From the NCBI RefSeq assembly GCF_022810765.1, contig NZ_CP094494.1:3435065-3499064 (forward strand): a stretch of 64,000 nt of DNA, given 5' to 3'. The stretch is from Winogradskyella sp. MH6. Its GTDB lineage: Bacteria > Bacteroidota > Bacteroidia > Flavobacteriales > Flavobacteriaceae. The notes under the pieces are model-generated. The model was not told where the DNA came from, did not search any database, and worked only from the letters and a program-made list of their open reading frames with translations. Shown here in pieces: positions 45,045-54,171 of the stretch; position 1 is the stretch's first letter, and each line of letters starts with the position of its first letter. A program made the translations under genes and the position numbers.

Positions 45045-45857
45045 TTATTCTGTTGTGAATTTCTCCATTACAGCGTCACTTACTCCCATATTACTAAATC
45101 CACCATCATTATATAAATTTTGAAGCGTTACACGACGTGTTAAGTCACTAAACAACGTAACAGTATAATTAGCACAATCCATTGCTGTTGCATTACCTAA
45201 TGGAGACATTTTTTCTGCATAAGAAATAAAGCCATCAAATCCTTTTACACCACTACCTGCTGTTGTTGGTGTTGGTGATTGCGAAATTGTATTTACACGC
45301 ACTTTTTTATCACGACCGAAGAAATAACCAAAACTACGCGCAATACTTTCTAAGTAAGCTTTATTATCTGCCATATCATTGTAATCTGGAAATACACGTT
45401 GTGCGGCCATATAAGTTAGCGCAACAATGCTTCCCCATTCGTTCATAGCGTCTGCCTTGTATAATGTCTGCATTACCTTATGAAATGACATTGCTGAAAC
45501 ATCAGTTCCCTTTTGGGTCCAATCGTATTTTTGATCTGTGTAATGTCTACCTTTTCTAACATTGATAGACATACCTATAGAGTGCAAAACAAAATCTATT
45601 TTTCCTCCTAAAATCTCCATTGATTTTTCTACAAGGTTCTGTAAATCTTCTTCTGATGTTGCATCCGCAGGAATTATTTGAGAACCTGTTTTTTCTGCCA
45701 ATGCATTAATTTGTCCCATACGCATTGCTACAGGAGCATTAGTTAACACAAACTCACCACCTTCTTCATGTACGCGCTCAGCAGTTTTCCATGCTATTGA
45801 GTTTTCATCAAGAGCTCCAAAAATGATTCCTTTTTTTCCTTTTAATAAGTTATACAT
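45045..45857 (-). CDS. fabI: Enoyl-ACP reductase FabI
   Basis: A 270-residue NADH-dependent enoyl-ACP reductase, which completes each elongation cycle of fatty-acid synthesis. It is an SDR-type protein with the FabI features GKKGIIFGALDENSIAWKTA at the start, VLHSIGMS, and the catalytic pair Y159-x6-K166 (YNDMADNK) in place of the usual YxxxK. VRVNTISQSPTPTTAGSGVKGF and the terminal YNDGGFSNMG follow. The FabI family is the usual target of triclosan. It is transcribed alone upstream of its terminator, following recN on the same strand with a 41-base gap. Confidence 0.95.
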   Translation of the reverse strand: MYNLLKGKKGIIFGALDENSIAWKTAERVHEEGGEFVLTNAPVAMRMGQINALAEKTGSQIIPADATSEEDLQNLVEKSMEILGGKIDFVLHSIGMSINVRKGRHYTDQKYDWTQKGTDVSAMSFHKVMQTLYKADAMNEWGSIVALTYMAAQRVFPDYNDMADNKAYLESIARSFGYFFGRDKKVRVNTISQSPTPTTAGSGVKGFDGFISYAEKMSPLGNATAMDCANYTVTLFSDLTRRVTLQNLYNDGGFSNMGVSDAVMEKFTTE

Positions 45858-45898
45858 AGTGTATTATTTTAGTCAGTTTTAATGCTGTAAATATAGTA

Positions 45899-47551
45899 TT
45901 AATTCAACAATTGCTTTGCATGAGCCATGGCAGATTCTGTAATATCCGCTCCACCCAACATTTGCGCTATTTCAACAATACGTTCTTCTTCTGTCAATCG
46001 TTTTAAGTTAGTCTCGGTAATATCGTTGTTATCTGTTTTATATACTTTGAAATGCGAATTCCCTTTGGCTGCTATTTGCGGTAAATGAGTAATAGCAAAT
46101 ACTTGCATTCTTCCGCTCATATGCTTCATAATATCTCCCATCTTATTTGAAATTTCTCCAGACACTCCTGTATCAATTTCATCAAACATAATAGACGGTA
46201 ACTGAATATATTCTGATAAAATTGATTTAATTGCCAACATTATCCTAGATAATTCACCACCTGATGCCGATTTCTTCAATTCATTATAACTAGAACCTTT
46301 ATTAGCCATAAACAAAAACTGTAAATTATCTTTTCCGTTTGGTAAGAAACGTTCAGAATTTGTTAATTCAATTTTAAACTTAGCATTTGGCATTCCTAAA
46401 TCCGAAAGCAAATTTTCTAGCTTTTGGATTAAGATTGGCAACACAGATTGTCGTTTTTTAGAAATTTGATCTACTAATTTATTTAGCTCTTTTTGAAGAT
46501 TAGATATTTCGTCTTCCTTTGCTTTAATAGCCTCATCTAAACCTTCTGTATCAGATACTTTTGATGCTAATTCATTCTTAATAGAAATTAAATCTTCGAT
46601 TTGAGAAACAGCATGCTTTTGAAACAGGTTGTTAATAATTTGAAGTTGAGAATTTATACGATCTAATTCTTGTGGATCTGTTGACAAAGCTTCTTCCAAA
46701 TCATCTAACTCTACCAATAAATCATCTAATTCTATATGAACACTTGCAATTCGCTCAGCAATGGCTTCATAAGCTTTTCCAAAACCTGAGATTTTATTAA
46801 GCTCTTGTTTTATGGTATTTAACTGATCGACAACTCCTTGTTCTTCTAAGCTTAGAATACCCTTGGCATTGGCAAGCTTCTCTCCTATTACTTCTACATT
46901 ATTAAGTTGCTCGTATTGCGTTTCTAAATCTTCAAGATTGATAGATTCTAACTTAATTTCATTAAGCTCATTCACTAAAAAGAGATTGTAATCATACTCT
47001 TTTATTAGTTCTGCTTTTGAATCCATTAAAGCCTGTAAAGACTTTTGTAGTGCTCTATACTCTTGCAGCTTTTTTGAAAACACCTCCAGATTTTCTTTGT
47101 TATCAGCAAGAGCATCTATAACCCTAAACTGATAATCGTTTTCCATCAATTGTTGTGTTTGATGTTGCGAGTGAATATCTATAAGATGTGAACTCAATTC
47201 AGACAAACTATCTAGCGTTGCTGGTGTATCATTTATAAAAGCACGAGATTTACCAGATGGTAAAATTTCTCTTCTAATAATGGTTTGCACATCATAATCT
47301 AAATCTAATTCTGTAAACAGGGATTTTAAGTTATAGTTAGCAATATCAAAACTTGCTTCGATTATACATTTTTCATCTTTATCCTTTACCTGGCTTAAAT
47401 CTGCACGTTTACCCAAAACCAATGATAAACCGCCTAGCAGAATTGATTTACCAGCACCAGTTTCTCCAGTAATAATGGTCAACCCATTATTAAACTGAAC
47501 ATTGAGCTCATCTATTAGAGCGTAATTTTTTATGTAAAGAGAGGTTAGCAA
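45899..47551 (-). CDS. recN: DNA repair protein RecN
   Basis: A 550-residue SMC-like ATPase that gathers broken DNA ends in double-strand break repair. The Walker A motif is GETGAGKS (29-36). A long coiled coil spans about 150-365 and is broken by a central hinge-like segment. The ABC signature KKSASGGELSRIMLAIK and Walker B SIMFDEIDTGVSG lie near 430-470. The D-loop/His region HLPQIAAKGNSHF follows. The length matches the family. It is the last gene of the bamD-rpoZ-coaBC-porD-recN run. Confidence 0.96.
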   Translation of the reverse strand: MLTSLYIKNYALIDELNVQFNNGLTIITGETGAGKSILLGGLSLVLGKRADLSQVKDKDEKCIIEASFDIANYNLKSLFTELDLDYDVQTIIRREILPSGKSRAFINDTPATLDSLSELSSHLIDIHSQHQTQQLMENDYQFRVIDALADNKENLEVFSKKLQEYRALQKSLQALMDSKAELIKEYDYNLFLVNELNEIKLESINLEDLETQYEQLNNVEVIGEKLANAKGILSLEEQGVVDQLNTIKQELNKISGFGKAYEAIAERIASVHIELDDLLVELDDLEEALSTDPQELDRINSQLQIINNLFQKHAVSQIEDLISIKNELASKVSDTEGLDEAIKAKEDEISNLQKELNKLVDQISKKRQSVLPILIQKLENLLSDLGMPNAKFKIELTNSERFLPNGKDNLQFLFMANKGSSYNELKKSASGGELSRIMLAIKSILSEYIQLPSIMFDEIDTGVSGEISNKMGDIMKHMSGRMQVFAITHLPQIAAKGNSHFKVYKTDNNDITETNLKRLTEEERIVEIAQMLGGADITESAMAHAKQLLN

Positions 47552-47628
47552 AAATCTATAATTTGTTTTTACAAAAATATAGAATCTCAGTTAAGTTGAG
47601 AATGGCTATTCAAAAAATAAACAGAAAA

Positions 47629-48516
47629 TTAAAACTTAATTTTTCGCCATTTCTGAGAATGCATTGGCGCAATTTTATTGAGAATATCTACCGCTTCTAC
47701 AATATTAACACTTGGTCCTCCTGAAAGCACATCCATAATTTCATCTGATTTAGCATCAAAAAACACACGCATTAAATAAGAATTTGGACGTCTTCTATGT
47801 ATGTTTTGGAGTTCGGATAATGTAGAAATAATCTTAGACTTTCCTTTTTTGGTATCTTCTGCCATAACATCCATACCTTCTATATGGTAGCTATACATGG
47901 TAGATCGTATCTCTTTAAATGTTGGCGATAACAAATTATCAATTAAAGCAAAACGCGATTGCAAACCATCTTCTAGCTTCCAACCTTGGCCATTTAACTG
48001 TTGCGAATAATTGGCTATAGTTTGCGCCTGAGCAAAATATTCATCTCCTCCATTTAATGCAAAAGAATCCGCATCCATACCTAAAATCATAAATACATGA
48101 AAGGAAAGTACTGACACTAAATTAGATTCAAATTGTAATGGATTAAATACCAAATTCTGATATTCTATATATTGAAAATTGAAGTCTTTATCGTTGTAAT
48201 TATATACAGGCGAACTGTACGTAGAATTAAAAACCGGTCTTGATGAAGATACCTGTAAAGTGGCACTAAAACTGTCATTTTCATAGCCAGTTACATTAAT
48301 AACCATACTACAGTTAATACGCTCTTCTGCTCCAAAGCTCTTTTCAGTCCATTTAGTGTTATTTATAAACTCGTTAAGCTGTTTTTCTAATGTTTTAAAT
48401 ACAACATTATTATCGTTACCTGTTTGCTGAGCAATAACATTAACGGTACAATTCAACTCTTGCGAAAACGCAACGACTGAGAATAAAAAGGCGAATAAAA
48501 CTAATAATCTACGCAT
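47629..48516 (-). CDS. porD: PorD-like type IX secretion protein (DUF4835)
   Basis: A 295-residue exported protein with a signal peptide (about 1-18, ending AFSQ). The mature part matches DUF4835, a family that includes PorD of Porphyromonas gingivalis, needed for type IX secretion. Typical segments are ELNCTVNVIAQQTGNDNNVVFKTLE, NFQYIEYQNLVFNPLQFESNLVSVLSFHVFMILGMDADSF and the C-terminal RVFFDAKSDEIMDVLSGG. It is probably periplasmic or attached to the outer membrane. Its ATG overlaps the end of coaBC by 8 bases. The T9SS-tailed proteins at 36-45 kb would depend on this secretion system. Confidence 0.85.
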   Translation of the reverse strand: MRRLLVLFAFLFSVVAFSQELNCTVNVIAQQTGNDNNVVFKTLEKQLNEFINNTKWTEKSFGAEERINCSMVINVTGYENDSFSATLQVSSSRPVFNSTYSSPVYNYNDKDFNFQYIEYQNLVFNPLQFESNLVSVLSFHVFMILGMDADSFALNGGDEYFAQAQTIANYSQQLNGQGWKLEDGLQSRFALIDNLLSPTFKEIRSTMYSYHIEGMDVMAEDTKKGKSKIISTLSELQNIHRRRPNSYLMRVFFDAKSDEIMDVLSGGPSVNIVEAVDILNKIAPMHSQKWRKIKF

Positions 48517-49720
48517 TTAGCTGTTTTAAGATCTGTTGCATTAAATCCTTAGCAACTTCTGCTTTAGATTTAAGCGGATTTTCAATAATATCGTTAGACG
48601 ATGTTATAAATGTAACTTTATTTGTTGATACTCCAAAACCTGCACCTTTATCTTGCAAAGAATTAAGGACGATTAAATCTAGGTTTTTAGACTTTAATTT
48701 TCCTTTGGCATGTTCTAATTCGTTATTGGTTTCTAAAGCAAAGCCAACCAAATATTGGTTGTTCTTTATTTCACCTAAAGATTTTAAAATATCTTTTGTT
48801 TTTTCTAACTCTATTGTAAACGTAGTATCCTTCTTTTTTATTTTTTGACTGGCTACATTTTTTGGTCTGTAATCTGCTACAGCAGCGGATAGAATTGCAA
48901 TATCAGAAGTTTCAAAATGCTTATGAACTTCATTATACATGTCCTCTGCACTAACCACTGGTTTTACAGAAACCAAACTATGCGTTATGGTTTGATGCGT
49001 TGGTCCAGAAACCAAAATAACCTCAGCACCTAAATTAGCAGCTGCTTTAGCAATTTCAAAACCCATTTTACCACTAGAATGATTTCCAATAAATCGTACA
49101 GGATCTAATGCTTCGTATGTTGGGCCAGCAGTGATAAGCACTTTTTTACCATGTAATGGCAACTGACTTAAAATATCCTTTTCAATAAAACTCACAATAT
49201 CTTCTGGCTCTGCCATACGACCTTCACCAACCAAACCACTAGCTAATTCACCGGTACCTGCAGGAATCATTTTGTTGCCGTAAGCGGTTAATTTTTCAAA
49301 AGAGGTTTTTGTAGACTCATGTTTGTACATATCCAAGTCCATCGCTGGCGCGAAATACACAGGACACTTAGCAGAAATATACGTTGCCAACAATATATTA
49401 TCACATACGCCATTAGCCATTTTTGCCATGGTGTTTGCAGTTGCAGGAGCAATAACAAAATAGTCGGCCCACAATCCTAGTTCTACATGATTGTTCCATA
49501 CCTCATTGTTATCATTTTCATCAACAAAAGATGAGTAGACAGGGTTTTTAGATAAAGTTGAAAGTGTAAGTGGAGTAATAAAATCTTTAGAAGCAGGCGT
49601 CATAACAACTTTAACGTTAGCGCCTGCTTTAATGAATAATCGGACTAAACTGGCCGATTTATATGCGGCAATACCAGCAGTAATGCCTAATAAAATATTT
49701 TTGTCTCTTAGAATAGACAT
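48509..49720 (-). CDS. coaBC: Phosphopantothenoylcysteine decarboxylase/synthetase
   Basis: A 403-residue bifunctional enzyme of coenzyme A synthesis. The N-terminal flavin-dependent CoaC half (about 1-185) has GITAGIAAYKSASLVR, the HVELGLWADYFVIAPATANT segment, and the PAMDLDM motif in place of the common PAMNxxM. The C-terminal CoaB half has VLITAGPTYEALDPVRFIGNHSSGKMG for CTP binding and AAVADYRPKN. Together they join cysteine to 4'-phosphopantothenate and decarboxylate the product. It lies 7 bases after rpoZ and overlaps porD, in one operon. Confidence 0.95.
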   Translation of the reverse strand: MSILRDKNILLGITAGIAAYKSASLVRLFIKAGANVKVVMTPASKDFITPLTLSTLSKNPVYSSFVDENDNNEVWNNHVELGLWADYFVIAPATANTMAKMANGVCDNILLATYISAKCPVYFAPAMDLDMYKHESTKTSFEKLTAYGNKMIPAGTGELASGLVGEGRMAEPEDIVSFIEKDILSQLPLHGKKVLITAGPTYEALDPVRFIGNHSSGKMGFEIAKAAANLGAEVILVSGPTHQTITHSLVSVKPVVSAEDMYNEVHKHFETSDIAILSAAVADYRPKNVASQKIKKKDTTFTIELEKTKDILKSLGEIKNNQYLVGFALETNNELEHAKGKLKSKNLDLIVLNSLQDKGAGFGVSTNKVTFITSSNDIIENPLKSKAEVAKDLMQQILKQLNA

Positions 49721-49727
49721 CTAAGGA

Positions 49728-50054
49728 TTATTGTTGAGTATCCTCAGTATTTCTGTGGTAAATCTTACCGTCTAACCACTCTTTTACAGCTAAAGCGTGT
49801 GGCTTAGGTAGTTTTTCGTAAAACTTAGAAACTTCGATTTGCTCTTTGTTTTCAAAAATTTCTTCTAGACTATCGTTGTAAGTCGCAAACTCTTCTAGTT
49901 TGTCTATTAACTCACGTCTAATGTCTGTGTTGATTTGCTCAGCACGTTTTGAGATAACAGAAATTGCTTCATAAATGTTATCTGTTGCAGCATCAACTTC
50001 ATTTCTGTTATACGTTACCGTTGAAACAGGTGCATCTGTCTTTTTTAAATCCAT
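49728..50054 (-). CDS. rpoZ: RNA polymerase omega subunit
   Basis: A 108-residue omega subunit of RNA polymerase in its Bacteroidota form. The core RpoZ signature is YEAISVISKRAEQINTDIRRELIDKLEEF, which contacts the beta' subunit. The N-terminal VTYNRNEVDAATDNIYEA is typical of the group. The C-terminal half, with KFYEKLPKPHALAVKEWLDGKIYHR, is also conserved in Flavobacteriia. It sits between bamD (11-base gap) and coaBC (7-base gap), a position shared by rpoZ and coaBC in many bacteria. Confidence 0.9.
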   Translation of the reverse strand: MDLKKTDAPVSTVTYNRNEVDAATDNIYEAISVISKRAEQINTDIRRELIDKLEEFATYNDSLEEIFENKEQIEVSKFYEKLPKPHALAVKEWLDGKIYHRNTEDTQQ

Positions 50055-50065
50055 CGTTATAATGA

Positions 50066-50863
50066 TTAACTTTTAGTAAATGTACTTAATTCTTGTTCTA
50101 ATTCTTCATTCATTTTAGTTGCATCTTCCATTAATTCAGAATTTGGAAATGCCTTCTTAAATGAATTATAATAGCCTATAGCATCTTTTAATCGTTCTTC
50201 TTTTAACTGATCGATACTTAAAATTGCTAAGTTATATGCGGCATCTAATCTGTAAAACATAGCTTCGTTTCTAAGTGATGTACCTGGAAACTCTAACAAA
50301 AAATTGTTAAACGACTTAATTGAAGCTTTGTAATCTGTAATTAAATCGTATTGTTTTGCAATTTCAAATGCTTTCTTTTCTAATTTAAAGTCCAACTCCT
50401 TAACCAAAGTGTTTGCCTCAGCTAGGTATTGAGAGTTTGGATATTGGTTTACAAACAACTGTAATTTCTCAATAGCCTCAACTGTTTCTTTTTGTTCTTT
50501 AGAGTAAACAGGCGAATTGAAATAATAGCCTTTTGCAGATTTAAAAGCTGCTTCTTCGGCTTTTTCACTTTGAGGATAGACATCTGTAAACTTATCAAAA
50601 TGATAACTAGCAATGTAGTAATCTCCCATCTCGTAAGAGCAGTTAGCATGCATGTAAGTAACCTTTTCTGCCTGCGGCTTCCCTCTATACTTTGGAAGAA
50701 TTTGATCTAAAAGTCTCTTAGACTTATTCCACTTTTCAGCTTGATACAACTCATCAGCCAATGTAAATTTCTCTGCAATATCTTCAGATTTTAAGGCTTT
50801 CTGAAAATCGCTACAAGAGGCCAACAAAATTGTTGCAAAAAGTATGTAAATTGCTTGCTTCAT
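50066..50863 (-). CDS. bamD: Outer-membrane assembly lipoprotein BamD
   Basis: A 265-residue lipoprotein of the BAM complex, which inserts beta-barrel proteins into the outer membrane. The signal ends at lipobox C17 (TILLASCSDF). The mature part is built of tetratricopeptide-like helix pairs, for example YQAEKWNKSKRLLDQILPKYRG, GDYYIASYHFDKFTDVYPQSEKAEEAAF and AIEKLQLFVNQYPNSQYLAEANTL. I start at the ATG at 50863, which gives the lipoprotein signal; the frame to 50893 crosses a -7-type box. It heads the operon with rpoZ, coaBC, porD and recN. Confidence 0.92.
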   Translation of the reverse strand: MKQAIYILFATILLASCSDFQKALKSEDIAEKFTLADELYQAEKWNKSKRLLDQILPKYRGKPQAEKVTYMHANCSYEMGDYYIASYHFDKFTDVYPQSEKAEEAAFKSAKGYYFNSPVYSKEQKETVEAIEKLQLFVNQYPNSQYLAEANTLVKELDFKLEKKAFEIAKQYDLITDYKASIKSFNNFLLEFPGTSLRNEAMFYRLDAAYNLAILSIDQLKEERLKDAIGYYNSFKKAFPNSELMEDATKMNEELEQELSTFTKS

Positions 50864-50880
50864 AAATTTTAAACAGGATG

Positions 50881-50888
50881 CAAAACTA
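50881..50888 (-). promoter_or_regulatory. Putative -7 box of the bamD operon
   Basis: Reads TAGTTTTG on the minus strand, matching TAnnTTTG, 17 bases upstream of the bamD ATG. The nearest -33-like TTG is 24-25 bases further on, slightly too far. Confidence 0.4.
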
Positions 50889-50971
50889 CGCATTATTAAC
50901 GGATTTTAAAAACAAAAATTATACGCTAAAATAATCGTTGTTTTAGTTGCACTTTGGAATTTAAACTAAGT

Positions 50972-51856
50972 TTAACTTTTACCTAAATCCTTTAAAGCAT
51001 TTTTAATCTCTTTTTTTAGCGTATCTGTTGCTTCCACAAGCGGTAAACGCACATGAGATTTTGAGATTTCTAGCGCTTCTAAAACTGCTTTTATACCAGC
51101 AGGATTGTTTTCTGAAAAGATTAAGCGTGTTATTGGCATTAAATCGAAATGTGTCTTGTAGGCTTCTTTGGCTTTACCTGCAATGCCCAAACGAATCATT
51201 TCAGAGAATTCTTTTGGCAATGCCTGACCAATAACCGAAATTACTCCAGAACCACCAGCTAAAGCAACACCTAATGCCAAATCATCATCACCAGATAAGA
51301 TTAGAAAATCTTCTGGTTTGGTTCTTAATAATTCTAAATATTGATGAACATTGTTACCTGCTTCTTTTACAGCAATAATATTTTCAAAATCCTTTGCTAA
51401 TCTTATGGTTGTTTCAGGTAACATATTAGACGCTGTTCTTCCTGGCACATTATACAAAATGATTGGCTTTGGCGACACTCCTGCAATGGCTTTAAAATGC
51501 TGATAGATGCCTTCTTGAGTTGGTTTGCTATAATATGGTGATACAGATAAAATAGCATCTATAGCAGATAAATCTGTAGTCTTTATTTCATTTATGATTG
51601 ACGCTGTATTATTTCCACCAATACCAAGAACAAGTGGCACTCTTCCATTATTAACATTAGATATAAATTGTATTAATTCTTTCTTTTCATCAGCAGTAAC
51701 AGTAACACTCTCGCCAGTAGTACCACTAATTACCAAGTACTCTGTACCATTGTTTATATTATGCTCTACTAATCGTTCTAGAGCTTCAAAATCTATGCTT
51801 AAATCTTCGTGGAATGGTGTTATTAGTGCCACTCCAGTACCTATAAATTTGGTCAT
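50972..51856 (-). CDS. dapA: 4-hydroxy-tetrahydrodipicolinate synthase
   Basis: A 294-residue DapA that condenses pyruvate with aspartate semialdehyde, the first step specific to lysine and diaminopimelate synthesis. The barrel shows GTGVALITPF, LVISGTTGESVTVTADEK, the catalytic-triad tyrosine region SPYYSKPTQEG, Y135 in ILYNVPGRTASN and the Schiff-base lysine K164 in IAVKEAGNN, then LILSGDDDLAL and GGSGVISVIG. The start codon overlaps the stop of the DUF6913-like gene by one base, so the two are translationally coupled. Confidence 0.95.
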   Translation of the reverse strand: MTKFIGTGVALITPFHEDLSIDFEALERLVEHNINNGTEYLVISGTTGESVTVTADEKKELIQFISNVNNGRVPLVLGIGGNNTASIINEIKTTDLSAIDAILSVSPYYSKPTQEGIYQHFKAIAGVSPKPIILYNVPGRTASNMLPETTIRLAKDFENIIAVKEAGNNVHQYLELLRTKPEDFLILSGDDDLALGVALAGGSGVISVIGQALPKEFSEMIRLGIAGKAKEAYKTHFDLMPITRLIFSENNPAGIKAVLEALEISKSHVRLPLVEATDTLKKEIKNALKDLGKS

Positions 51857-52374
51857 TATAATTTATTTAGAATGTTTAAATATTTTTTTAGTTCGGTTTT
51901 AAATGTCTTGATGTCTTTTGGATTTACGTCTATAATTAAATCATACAAACGTTCATCTTTTCGACTAAGTCCAACTTTTAAGTTTGCTTTAGATGCTGCA
52001 GTTATTAAATCTAGCTCTGGTGTTTCATTTTTATAATAACTCACCAAGACATCATAAGGTTCATCTATAAAAGCTTGTAAGTCGATGTTGTTTATCTTTC
52101 CTTTCCATCCAAAATGTTTTGGCGAAAAATAGGTTTCCCATTGACTTCCTTCATATTTATCATCTTTTGTAAAAGCAACTATTTTGTGCTTTGGAGATGT
52201 TAAGTTTAGCGCTTTAAAGTAATTTCTAAAGACTTCAAAGTCTTCAAACTCGTTTGCATTAAGTAAAACCGCAATCACCTTAACTTTATTGTTGTTTACA
52301 GCTGCTTTACGAGCAGACAACAATTTGTTTACATATTTTTGATTTGATTTTTCCTTAAATGCTTTTAAAATCAT
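51856..52374 (-). CDS. DUF6913-like protein
   Basis: A 172-residue soluble protein without signal peptide or membrane segment. It resembles the DUF6913 family, which in Flavobacteriia lies next to dapA; I assign this from memory. Visible segments are basic N-terminal KEKSNQKYVNKLLSARKAA, then alternating strands and helices VIAVLLNANEFEDFEVFRNYFKAL, HKIVAFTKDDK, EPYDVLVSYY and a C-terminal LYDLIIDVNPKDIKTFKTELKKYLNIL. No catalytic motif is evident. Overlap with dapA suggests a shared message, but a role in lysine synthesis is not shown. Confidence 0.65.
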   Translation of the reverse strand: MILKAFKEKSNQKYVNKLLSARKAAVNNNKVKVIAVLLNANEFEDFEVFRNYFKALNLTSPKHKIVAFTKDDKYEGSQWETYFSPKHFGWKGKINNIDLQAFIDEPYDVLVSYYKNETPELDLITAASKANLKVGLSRKDERLYDLIIDVNPKDIKTFKTELKKYLNILNKL

Positions 52375-52392
52375 TTATCTTTAGCCTTTGAT

Positions 52393-52400
52393 GCAAATTT
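52393..52400 (-). promoter_or_regulatory. Putative -7 box of the DUF6913-dapA unit
   Basis: Reads TAAATTTG on the minus strand, matching TAnnTTTG, 18 bases upstream of the ATG at 52374. It lies in the short divergent gap shared with the 5'-nucleotidase genes. No -33 partner was identified. Confidence 0.4.
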
Positions 52401-52444
52401 AACAAAAGCGCAAACATTTTTTCATTACTATTTCAACTAAAACC

Positions 52445-53203
52445 ATGATAAAAAACTCACTTTTAATTATTCTATTTTTGAGCCTTGCGTATTCTTGTAA
52501 GGAAGTACCAAACAGAATTGAAGGTAGTCGCATTGAAATTAACGATAGTATTCCAGCCAATAAAGAGCTTGAAGACTATATAACACCATACAGAGATAAT
52601 GTAAACAAGAATCTTGATAGTGTAATTTCGTATGCTCCAGAAACCTATTCTAAAACTGATGGTGAATTTAATACTGCCATCGGAAATTTAATGGCTGATG
52701 CTGTTTTTAGTGAAAGTAATCCTGTTTTCAATAAACGTACAGGAAAAAATATAGATTTTGTTTTGCTGAATCACGGTGGTATTAGAGCTATAATTTCTCA
52801 AGGAAATATTACAACAAGAACGGCATACGAAGTTATGCCTTTTGAAAATTCTGTTGTCGTTGTTGCTTTAAAAGGAAAGCAAATCAATGCGTTGTTCGGC
52901 TACCTTTCTAAAGCTAAGCGCGCACATCCTGTTTCTAAACAAGTGGAGTTATTGTTAGACAACGATTTTAATATAAAAAAAGCACTTGTTGATGGTAAAC
53001 CTGTTTTAGAAGATGAAACCTATTATGTAGCTACCAATGATTATTTGTACAATGGTGGTGACCGTATGACATTCTTTCAACCAAACGATAGTTTATACAC
53101 ACTAGATTATAAAATTAGAAACGTTTTAGTCGATTATTTTAAAAAGAAAGACACGATTAATCCTAAAATAGATAACCGTTTTACAAAGTTAACTGCAGAA
53201 TAA
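52445..53203 (+). CDS. 5'-nucleotidase C-terminal domain lipoprotein
   Basis: A 252-residue lipoprotein (lipobox C18 in LSLAYSCKE) made only of the 5'-nucleotidase C-terminal substrate-binding domain. Recognisable segments are GEFNTAIGNLMADAVF, FVLLNHGGIRAIISQGNIT, AYEVMPFENSVVVVALKGKQI and YYVATNDYLYNGGDRM. In UshA-type enzymes this domain is fused behind the metallophosphatase domain and supplies the nucleotide pocket. Here the catalytic domain is encoded by the next gene, which starts on the last base of this one. The two probably form a complex on the periplasmic side, splitting nucleotides to nucleosides. Confidence 0.88.
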   Translation: MIKNSLLIILFLSLAYSCKEVPNRIEGSRIEINDSIPANKELEDYITPYRDNVNKNLDSVISYAPETYSKTDGEFNTAIGNLMADAVFSESNPVFNKRTGKNIDFVLLNHGGIRAIISQGNITTRTAYEVMPFENSVVVVALKGKQINALFGYLSKAKRAHPVSKQVELLLDNDFNIKKALVDGKPVLEDETYYVATNDYLYNGGDRMTFFQPNDSLYTLDYKIRNVLVDYFKKKDTINPKIDNRFTKLTAE

Positions 53204-54114
53204 TGAAAAGAAGACAATTTATACAACAAACAACAGCAGCAACAGCTTTGGTTGGTTTAGGAGCATTAAACCTGCAATCTTGTGTTTCAAACAGAAAGCA
53301 TATTACCATTCTCCACACTAATGATGTGCATAGTCATATAGATCCTTTTGGCCCAAACGACAAAAGAAATGCTAACAAAGGAGGTGTTGCAAGACGTGCT
53401 ACCTTGGTTGAAAACATTAGAAAAGAAAATCCTAACACATTATTGTTAGATGCTGGTGATATTTTTCAAGGTACTCCGTACTTTAATTATTATGGAGGTG
53501 AACTAGAATTTAAGCTAATGAGCATGCTTAATTACGATTTGGCGACTATTGGTAATCATGATTTTGACAATGGTATTGACGGACTATATGCACAATTACC
53601 ACATGCAAAGTTTGAGTTTGTTTCAGCAAACTACGACTTTTCTAAAACCGTAATGGATACACATGTAAAACCTTATAAGGTTCTTGTAAAAGATGGTGTA
53701 AAAATTGGTGTATTTGGTTTAGGCATTCAATTAGATGGTTTGGTAGATAAAAAAATGTACAAAGAAACGGTTTACCACGACCCTATTGAAATTGCTAAAG
53801 ATATGTCTCGCATCCTTAAAGAAGAAGAATCTTGCGATTTGGTAATTTGCTTATCTCATATTGGTTATCACTATAAAAACAGTCCAGATCGTGTTAGTGA
53901 TTTAAATTTGGCAAAAGCTACAAAAGGTATCGATTTAATTATCGGTGGACATACACATACATTTTTACCTAAACCAACTATAGCGCAAAATAGCGAAGGC
54001 AAAAACGTACTTGTTAATCAGGTTGGTGCTTACGGATTGTATTTAGGTAGAATCGATTTTTATTTTGAACCAGGAAAACCTCTTTATTCTGATAGCACAG
54101 CTATAATTGTTTAA
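53203..54114 (+). CDS. 5'-nucleotidase metallophosphatase domain protein
   Basis: A 303-residue exported metallophosphoesterase corresponding to the catalytic half of UshA-type 5'-nucleotidases. The N-terminus MKRRQFIQQTTAATALVGLG has a twin-basic start, more RR than a full Tat motif, and a cysteine at 27 (NLQSCVSN), so it may be a lipoprotein. The metal-binding motifs are complete: D41 and H43 in HTNDVHSH, D86 in DAGDIFQG, N118-H119-D120 in GNHDFD, HIGYH and GGHTHTF. It lacks the C-terminal binding domain, which is encoded just upstream. The start overlaps that gene's stop by one base. Confidence 0.9.
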   Translation: MKRRQFIQQTTAATALVGLGALNLQSCVSNRKHITILHTNDVHSHIDPFGPNDKRNANKGGVARRATLVENIRKENPNTLLLDAGDIFQGTPYFNYYGGELEFKLMSMLNYDLATIGNHDFDNGIDGLYAQLPHAKFEFVSANYDFSKTVMDTHVKPYKVLVKDGVKIGVFGLGIQLDGLVDKKMYKETVYHDPIEIAKDMSRILKEEESCDLVICLSHIGYHYKNSPDRVSDLNLAKATKGIDLIIGGHTHTFLPKPTIAQNSEGKNVLVNQVGAYGLYLGRIDFYFEPGKPLYSDSTAIIV

Positions 54115-54171
54115 CATATAGTGTAAGTTTCTAAAAATGAAACGTCTAAGATTTCAACTAAACCAAAAATT

